The notes beneath the pieces are model-generated. The model searched no databases. It was not told the DNA's origin and was given only the letters and a program-made list of their open reading frames with translations. Position numbers and translations under genes: made by a program. 7,947 nucleotides of DNA from Acidobacteriaceae bacterium UBA1795 (GTDB lineage: Bacteria; Acidobacteriota; Terriglobia; Terriglobales; Acidobacteriaceae). Below, piece after piece: positions 1-5,035 of the stretch (the first letter of the stretch is position 1; each line of letters opens with the position of its first letter). The stretch spans positions 1-7,947 of the forward strand of contig DCFV01000010.1 of NCBI GenBank assembly GCA_002314435.1, written 5' to 3'.

Positions 1-42
1 CTGGAACTGGCCATGTTGGCTCATGCATTTGGCCACCATCCC

Positions 43-50
43 GAGGGAGG
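43..50 (+). promoter_or_regulatory. Shine-Dalgarno site fixing the GTG start at 56
   Basis: GAGGGAGG sits 5 nt before GTG 56. It is the only good ribosome site near this gene, and it supports the shorter product whose N-terminus is immediately a signal peptide. No promoter is recognisable in the 42 bases to its left; it is probably outside the window. Confidence 0.7.
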
Positions 51-55
51 AACTT

Positions 56-595
56 GTGAAATTCAAACGGACGTTCATAACTTGTTTATCGTTCGCGATC
101 ATCAGCGCTTGTTTTGCTTCAGCTCAGGCGGCTCCGAGCGCCACACCTCAACCTCAGACAGCACCCGCCCCCAAATCTCCGTCGGGTCAGATCGGCCTGT
201 TTGTTTATCCGCAAAAGCAACAGACGACAGAGCAACAAGCGAAAGACGAGAATGAATGCTATTCGTCCGCGCAAAAGCAGACAGGGATCGACCCGAAGGC
301 TCCACCCCCGCCGCCGCAACAGGCAGAGCAGAAGAAGGGCGGAGCCGTAAAGGGTGCGGCGAAAGGAGCTGCCGGTGGTGCAGCTATCGGAGCAATCGCC
401 GGTGACGCGGGAGAGGGTGCGGCGATCGGAGCAACTGCAGGTGCAGTCCGTGGACGCCGCCAACAGAAGAAATCCAACAAGCAGGCGGAGCAGCAAGCAC
501 AGCAGCAGACCCAGGCGCAGCAGCAGGGGCAGCTGGATACATTCCGCAGGGCATTTTCGGCCTGCCTCGACTCCAAAGGCTATTCCGTGAAATAG
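56..595 (+). CDS. Exported glycine-zipper protein (YMGG-like), Gln-rich tail
   Basis: Predicted 179-residue envelope protein. I start it at GTG 56 because a GAGGGAGG purine run lies 5 nt upstream; the in-frame ATG at 23 lacks a ribosome site and would add 11 residues ahead of the signal peptide. The basic n-region (KFKR) and hydrophobic stretch to about residue 26 form a signal peptide, ending either at ASAQA|A or at a lipobox-like ISA|C (C19). A conserved-looking CYSSAQKQTGIDP segment begins at C68 and is followed by a proline run. A glycine zipper spans about residues 95-133, with GAAIGAIAG and GAAIGATAG repeats that could pack as a membrane helical hairpin. A Gln/Lys-rich linker (about 135-159) leads to FSACLDSKGYSVK with C170, which might pair with C68. 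Proteins of this look are usually annotated as glycine-zipper family proteins; their role is poorly defined, with envelope structure or outer-membrane association the usual guess. The gene is separated from the next by about 175 bp, so co-transcription is uncertain. Confidence 0.85.
   Translation: MKFKRTFITCLSFAIISACFASAQAAPSATPQPQTAPAPKSPSGQIGLFVYPQKQQTTEQQAKDENECYSSAQKQTGIDPKAPPPPPQQAEQKKGGAVKGAAKGAAGGAAIGAIAGDAGEGAAIGATAGAVRGRRQQKKSNKQAEQQAQQQTQAQQQGQLDTFRRAFSACLDSKGYSVK
377..443 (+). repeat. Imperfect in-frame 28-nt duplication coding the glycine zipper
   Basis: Bases 377-404 and 416-443 match at 23 of 28 positions, offset by 39 nt (13 codons). They encode GAAIGAIAG and GAAIGATAG. The mismatches are mostly synonymous or conservative, so this is either an old internal duplication or convergence on the zipper motif. 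Confidence 0.6.
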
Positions 596-770
596 AGGCC
601 GTATGAAACCTTCTAGCCTGTGCGCAGCTTTTCCAAATATTGTTCGTCAGTGTTGGTCTTTGCTCTGCTCAGTTTCAGAACGACGGGCAGCGTTTTGAAT
701 ACGAAATGCTGACGCAAGGACCGGTTTTGGGAATGTCCATGCGGTGGTGAATATCCCGAGGTTAATCGAA

Positions 771-2027
771 ATGATGCCTTCAACCGTTCCGTCTTTGACA
801 CCAAATTCGGCTGGGCCCGGGGCCCAGCGAAGATATCACGCCATGGTAAAGCCAACGGGGTCAATCTGTAATCTGGATTGCACCTACTGCTATTACCTGC
901 ACAAGGAACGCCTGCTGGGAAGCTCGAGCAAGTTCAGAATCTCCGACGAGCTTCTCGATACGCATATACGCCAGTACATCGAGGGCCAGGACAGCCCGGA
1001 AGTAGTTTTCACTTGGCAAGGTGGTGAACCCACTTTGCTCGGCCTCAAGTTCTTTGCCAAAGAGAAATACGCGCGCCCAAAACAGACCATCCATAACGAT
1101 CTGCAAACAAACGGAACCCTGCTTGATGAAGACTGGGCGAAATTCTTACGCCAGAACAATTTTCTGGTGGGCTTGAGCATCGACGGTCCTGAAGAATTTC
1201 ATGATGCGCATCGCAGAGCGAAGAACGGTGCCCCGACCTTTGCCAAGGTTTTCGCCGCCACGCAGTTGCTTCATAGCCACGGAATCCGGTTCAACTCGCT
1301 CACAGTTGTGAACCGTGTGAATGCTCGGCGTCCACTCGACGTCTACCGTTTCTTACGCGACGAGGTGCGGCCGTACCAGATGCAATTCATCCCCTGCGTA
1401 GAGCAGCGAGACTTTTGCCAGATCGCTCCGCAGAAATGGGAAGCGCAAACTCTTCCCAGGTACGATTCCGGCGCGGCTCATCCTCGGAATCCGGAGTCGG
1501 TGGTCACGGACTGGTCTGTTGATCCCGATGACTGGGGCTTCTTCCTGAGCAAGATCTGGGATGAGTGGTATCGGCGTGATTACGGGAACGTGTTTGTCAA
1601 CCTGTTCGAAACGGCTGTAGCGCAATGGATGGGGATGGACGCATTGACTTGCGTCTATCACGAGTTCTGCGGGAAGGGGGTCGCGCTGGAGCACGATGGC
1701 AGCGTGTACTCATGCGACCACTACGTCTATCCAGAGTACAAACTGGGCAACATCCAGGAAATCTCAAGTTCAGAATTGGTTTTCTCTGAGAGGCAAATGG
1801 GGTTCGGGTTCTCGAAATTCTCCAGCCTGCCTCAACGTTGCCGTAGTTGCAAATATTTGTTCGCCTGCAATGGGGAGTGCCCTAAAAATCGATTGATTCG
1901 GACTCCCGAGGGCGAGTTTGGTTTGAACTATCTATGCAGTGGATTACTGCGGTTCTGGGAGCACATTGATCGCGACGCACAGGAAATCTGCGATCGGATT
2001 GCTCGCGGCAATTCACGCATGGCATGA
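771..2027 (+). CDS. Anaerobic-type sulfatase-maturating enzyme (radical SAM/SPASM)
   Basis: Predicted 418-residue cytoplasmic Fe-S enzyme of the anSME/AtsB family. It oxidises the active-site Ser or Cys of a sulfatase to formylglycine by SAM cleavage. The radical-SAM cluster motif CNLDCTYC (C33, C37, C40) follows MVKPTGSI, and WQGGEPTLLG is the usual SAM-contact strand. The C-terminal SPASM region holds all eight cysteines expected for two auxiliary clusters: C294-x5-C300-x14-C315, then C357-x2-C360-x5-C366-x3-C370-x18-C389. C315 is followed by D316, matching the Cys-Asp pair whose Asp is the proposed catalytic base in Clostridium perfringens anSME. Length is normal for the family (about 370-430). 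I chose ATG 771 (GAGG at 758-761, 9 nt upstream); in-frame GTG 744 would add 9 residues and cannot be excluded. The gene stops 24 bp before the sulfatase start, so the two are very likely one transcript with the sulfatase as substrate. Oxygen-sensitive clusters do not limit the family to anaerobes. Substrate pairing is inferred from adjacency and the Ser-type site. Confidence 0.93.
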   Translation: MMPSTVPSLTPNSAGPGAQRRYHAMVKPTGSICNLDCTYCYYLHKERLLGSSSKFRISDELLDTHIRQYIEGQDSPEVVFTWQGGEPTLLGLKFFAKEKYARPKQTIHNDLQTNGTLLDEDWAKFLRQNNFLVGLSIDGPEEFHDAHRRAKNGAPTFAKVFAATQLLHSHGIRFNSLTVVNRVNARRPLDVYRFLRDEVRPYQMQFIPCVEQRDFCQIAPQKWEAQTLPRYDSGAAHPRNPESVVTDWSVDPDDWGFFLSKIWDEWYRRDYGNVFVNLFETAVAQWMGMDALTCVYHEFCGKGVALEHDGSVYSCDHYVYPEYKLGNIQEISSSELVFSERQMGFGFSKFSSLPQRCRSCKYLFACNGECPKNRLIRTPEGEFGLNYLCSGLLRFWEHIDRDAQEICDRIARGNSRMA

Positions 2028-2038
2028 ACAAGGTGATG

Positions 2039-2045
2039 AAAGGAG
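2039..2045 (+). promoter_or_regulatory. Strong Shine-Dalgarno site of the sulfatase gene
   Basis: AAAGGAG lies 6 nt before ATG 2052, inside the 24-bp gap after the maturase stop at 2025-2027. It gives the sulfatase its own efficient initiation within the presumed bicistronic message, and it supports the start that carries the signal peptide. Confidence 0.75.
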
Positions 2046-2051
2046 TCATCG

Positions 2052-4526
2052 ATGCGTTTACTCCATAACACAGTAGCAAAGCAGTTGACGGCTGTCGGCG
2101 GAGCGTTGTTTGTCGCTTCGACCCCTCTAATAGCGCAGCAGATCAATGGAACACCGGGAGCGCCGAATGCCACAACAACTGTGGACGGCCACCAACTCCC
2201 CAATCCCCCAAGCCGCTTCGGCGGTGTCATAGGCCTTGACGCCCGCGAATCTAAGCCGTATTGGCAGCCGCAGATCGTGCCACCGCAGGGGGCTCCCAAT
2301 ATTCTGCTCATTATCACCGACGACGTTGGCTTCGGCGCGCCGAGCACGTTTGGAGGAGTCATCCCCACCCCGGCCCTGGACCGAATCGCCAAAATGGGGT
2401 TGCGCTACACAAACTTCCACACAACCGCGCTCAGCTCACCCACGAGAGCCTGCCTGATTACAGGGCGCAATCACCACTCGGTAGGATTTGGCGTCATCAG
2501 CGAGATGGCGACAGGTTTTCCCGGATATGACAGCGTTATTACCAAGGATAAGGTAACCATCGGCGAAGTTCTGAAGCAGAACGGCTATGCCACGTCGTGG
2601 TTTGGCAAGAGTCACAACACGCCTGCATTCCAGACGAGCCAGGTGGGTCCGTTCGACCAGTGGCCGGTTGGAATGGGTTTTGACTATTTCTACGGGTTCC
2701 TTGGAGGCGAAACCAATCAATGGCAGCCGGATCTCTATCGCAACACCACAAAGGTCTACCCCTATGTCGGTAAACCTGGATACAACTTCACCACCGACAT
2801 GGCCGATGACGCCATCAACTACTTGAATCAGATCAACTCAATTGATCCGAAAAAGCCGTTCTTTCTGTACTACTCGCCTGGTGGCACACATGCACCCCAT
2901 CAGCCTACGCAGGAGTGGATCGACAAGTTCAAGGGCAAGTTCGACATGGGTTGGAACAAGCTCCGCGAGGAGATCTTTGCCAACCAGAAGAAGCTGGGTG
3001 TCATTCCTGAGAATGCGCAGTTAACGCCCTGGCCAGACGATCTCCTCAAACGATGGGATGCGCTCTCTCCGGACGAGAAGAAGCTTTTCGAGCGCCAGAT
3101 GGAAGTCTACGCCGCCTACCTTGCCTACACCGATAACGAAATCGGCCGCGTAATCCAGGCAGTCGAAGATGCGGGCAAGCTCGACAACACTTTGATCATC
3201 TATATCAGCGGAGATAACGGTGGCAGTGCAGAAGGCTCGCCGAACGGCACGCCGAACGAAATGACGTTCTTCAACGGCACTGACGTGCCGGTTGCAACAC
3301 AACTCAAGAAGTATTACGACGTGTGGGGTTCGGACAAGACTTATGCCCATATGGCGGTGGGTTGGACTTGGGCTATGAACACGCCCTTCAAGTGGACCAA
3401 GCAGGTCGCATCGTATTTCGGCGGCACTCGTAACGGCGTGGCCATTGCATGGCCTGCTCGCATCAAGGATGCTGGCGGAATCCGAAACCAGTTTCACCAT
3501 GTCATCGACATCGTTCCAACCATTCTGGAAGCAACCGGGATCCCGGCTCCTTTCACCGTGAACGGAATTCAGCAGACGCCCATTGAAGGCGTGAGCATGG
3601 CATACACGTTCGACAAGGCAAACGCATCCGCGCCTTCCCACCATGTCACGCAATATTTTGAAATGATGGGTCTGCGCGCTCTATACCATGATGGCTGGAT
3701 TGCTTCCACCCTGCCTTTCCGTGCGCCGTGGGAAGGCACGAAGCCAGAACCGGAAGACATCATTAAGGGCCTGACCTGGGAATTGTTCGATCTGAAAAAT
3801 GATCCCACGCAAAATAACAACGTTGCTGACAAATATCCGGAGAAGCTGAAAGAGCTGCAGACCAGGTTCTGGGTTGAGGCGGACAAATACCAGGTACTTC
3901 CGCTGGACGCTTCCGGCATCAAACGAATGATCTCTCCCAGGCCGAGCATCGTGGCGGGACGCACAGAATTCACTTATATCCGACCCATCACAGGCACCCC
4001 GCAGGCCATTGCACCCAGCATTCTCAACCGGTCGTTCACAATCTCGGCCGATGTCGAAATACCCAAGGTCGGTGGTGACGGCATGCTGACTACGGCTGGC
4101 GGACGCTTCGCAGGCTGGGCGTTCTACGTTCTGAAAGGCAAGCCGGTCTTTGTCTACGACCTTTTGGATCTGTCGCGCGAACGTGTGGAGAGCAAAGCAG
4201 CGCTCTCGCCGGGCAAACATAAGGTGGTCTTTGACTTCACGTACGACGGGCCGGGTTTTGGCAAGAGCGGCACAGGCGTAATCACAGTAGATGGAGTTGA
4301 AACCGCAAGGCAGAAGCTCGCGGCCACCCTGCCGTTCGCTCTCGAAGCCGGGGAGTCGTTCGACGTTGGGGCCGACACGGGCACCGGCGTAGAGGACAAC
4401 GACTACACACCGCCATTCGCATTTAGCGGAACGCTGAACAAGTTGACAATCAAGTTAGGGCCGCCGCAAATAACCCCTGCTCAGCAGAGCAATGCGAACG
4501 AGAAGGTCGCGGTCATGCAGGATTAG
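2052..4526 (+). CDS. Secreted Ser-type arylsulfatase-like sulfatase (large form)
   Basis: Predicted 824-residue type I sulfatase that hydrolyses sulfate esters through a formylglycine residue. A Sec signal peptide (K10, hydrophobic 12-28, likely cut LIA|QQ) directs it out of the cytoplasm. Expected active-site parts are present: calcium ligands D90/D91 (ITDDVGFG), signature SSPTRACLITGR with S128 at the formylglycine position and R132, K186/H188 (FGKSH), H280 (GTHAPH), D388/N389 (SGDNGG) and K450 (WTKQ) before FGGTRNG. Residues from about 660 to 810 form a beta-rich tail (FTISADVEIP, PGKHKVVFDF, LNKLTIKLG) typical of the long arylsulfatase group; classic Pseudomonas AtsA is shorter, about 535 residues. 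Relatives I recall mostly have Cys at the signature position; Ser here requires an anSME/AtsB-type maturase, which is the gene immediately upstream. The natural substrate cannot be read from sequence: aryl sulfate, alkyl sulfate or a carbohydrate sulfate are all possible. No frameshift or truncation is seen. Confidence 0.94.
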   Translation: MRLLHNTVAKQLTAVGGALFVASTPLIAQQINGTPGAPNATTTVDGHQLPNPPSRFGGVIGLDARESKPYWQPQIVPPQGAPNILLIITDDVGFGAPSTFGGVIPTPALDRIAKMGLRYTNFHTTALSSPTRACLITGRNHHSVGFGVISEMATGFPGYDSVITKDKVTIGEVLKQNGYATSWFGKSHNTPAFQTSQVGPFDQWPVGMGFDYFYGFLGGETNQWQPDLYRNTTKVYPYVGKPGYNFTTDMADDAINYLNQINSIDPKKPFFLYYSPGGTHAPHQPTQEWIDKFKGKFDMGWNKLREEIFANQKKLGVIPENAQLTPWPDDLLKRWDALSPDEKKLFERQMEVYAAYLAYTDNEIGRVIQAVEDAGKLDNTLIIYISGDNGGSAEGSPNGTPNEMTFFNGTDVPVATQLKKYYDVWGSDKTYAHMAVGWTWAMNTPFKWTKQVASYFGGTRNGVAIAWPARIKDAGGIRNQFHHVIDIVPTILEATGIPAPFTVNGIQQTPIEGVSMAYTFDKANASAPSHHVTQYFEMMGLRALYHDGWIASTLPFRAPWEGTKPEPEDIIKGLTWELFDLKNDPTQNNNVADKYPEKLKELQTRFWVEADKYQVLPLDASGIKRMISPRPSIVAGRTEFTYIRPITGTPQAIAPSILNRSFTISADVEIPKVGGDGMLTTAGGRFAGWAFYVLKGKPVFVYDLLDLSRERVESKAALSPGKHKVVFDFTYDGPGFGKSGTGVITVDGVETARQKLAATLPFALEAGESFDVGADTGTGVEDNDYTPPFAFSGTLNKLTIKLGPPQITPAQQSNANEKVAVMQD

Positions 4527-4572
4527 CTTTCCTCAGACTCGATCGTTCATCCACCAACGCAGCGAAGCTGAA

Positions 4573-4608
4573 TGGCGGAGCGCTCAATTCGGATTGAGCG
4601 CTCCGCCA
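4573..4608 (+). terminator. 16-bp perfect hairpin ending the sulfatase operon
   Basis: TGGCGGAGCGCTCAAT (4573-4588), loop TCGG, then its exact reverse complement (4593-4608). It starts 46 nt after the sulfatase stop, as expected for a transcription terminator or a 3'-end stabilising structure. No T-tract follows on either strand, so it is not a textbook intrinsic terminator. Being palindromic, it could act on both converging transcripts. A REP-like dispersed palindrome is the alternative. Confidence 0.6.
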
Positions 4609-4832
4609 CTACTATCAGAGAGACTGCGGTTGGGGTTTGTCCCGACATACGCTCCGGTGTCGAAAGCAGAAGATGCTCGGGCATGAATCCATACTCACAA
4701 CGCTGCCTGAATCCTCGATTGAAGGATGTAGCGCAGCTCGTCAATGAACGCAATGCTGCGAATGATGAAGAGGGTCTACGGCACGGTGGTGATGAGATTC
4801 ACTAAACGGGGAAGCTGAATTATTGATTTGAG
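4609..4832. other. Non-coding stretch between the hairpin and tRNA-Gln
   Basis: With the hairpin, this completes the roughly 300-bp gap between the sulfatase stop and the tRNA. Short open frames exist on both strands (for example 4572-4805 plus and 4547-4753 minus), but none has a ribosome site, recognisable domain or signal. I see no second hairpin, repeat or attachment site. Confidence 0.5.
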
Positions 4833-4906
4833 TGGCTGCCCCCCAGGGAGTCGAACCCCGATATGCCGCTCCAGAGGCGGCTGTCCTACCATTGAACGAG
4901 GGGGCA
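4833..4906 (-). tRNA. tRNA-Gln (anticodon CUG)
   Basis: A 74-nt tRNA on the minus strand that folds completely. Acceptor TGCCCCC pairs with GGGGGCA, D-stem GTTC with GGAC, anticodon stem GCCGC with GCGGC, and T-stem CGGGG with CCCTG around the loop TTCGACT. The 7-nt anticodon loop CTCTGGA carries CTG (plus-strand CAG at 4872-4874), which reads the glutamine codon CAG. The U1-A72 end pair and G discriminator agree with known glutamine tRNA identity elements. The 3' CCA is encoded (TGG at 4833-4835). It lies 129 bp downstream of the permease stop on the same strand, so it may be transcribed on its own or partly by read-through. Its 3' end faces the sulfatase operon. Confidence 0.97.
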
Positions 4907-4922
4907 ACAAGCGCGAAAGGCA

Positions 4923-4952
4923 GCTATCTTGCAGCCTGTTGGCGTTGCTCAA
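4923..4952 (-). promoter_or_regulatory. Possible sigma-70 promoter of tRNA-Gln (weak)
   Basis: On the minus strand, TTGAGC (4952-4947) is followed after 18 nt by GATAGC (4928-4923), then a GC-rich stretch before the tRNA 5' end at 4906. Position is right for a tRNA promoter with a short leader, but the -10 match is only three of six bases. It is a candidate only. Confidence 0.25.
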
Positions 4953-5035
4953 GGCAGGCGCCCGAGCAAATCGACCAACTTGTACATCATAAGGGGGAAT
5001 CCCGAGTTGGGTCAAACCGCCCATCTCACCCCACG

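Noticed and set aside
8..35. TGGCC ... GGCCA inverted repeat upstream of the first gene
   Set aside because: Only five base pairs with an 18-nt loop; not distinguishable from chance.
480..535. CAG-rich tract as a possible trinucleotide repeat element
   Set aside because: It simply encodes the Gln/Ala-rich tail, with CAG interrupted by CAA, GCA, ACC and GGG codons; there is no uniform repeat.
558..601. CGGCCT ... AGGCCG inverted repeat at the end of the glycine-zipper gene as a terminator
   Set aside because: Six pairs around a loop of more than 30 nt, partly within the coding sequence, and no T-tract.
672..700. GTTTCA - 17 nt - TTGAAT as a promoter for the maturase-sulfatase operon
   Set aside because: The -35 matches only three of six bases and the -10 four of six. 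Such matches are common by chance, so I do not list it as a feature, although a promoter somewhere in 596-770 is likely.
3021..3653. 210-codon open frame antisense to the sulfatase
   Set aside because: It lies opposite conserved sulfatase coding sequence, which includes the SGDNGG and WTKQ motifs. The product is not recognisable and no start signal is seen.
4572..4805. Possible small gene after the sulfatase
   Set aside because: Its start codon is inside the hairpin, no ribosome site precedes it, and the 77-residue product resembles nothing I know. A decayed gene fragment cannot be excluded, but there is no positive evidence.
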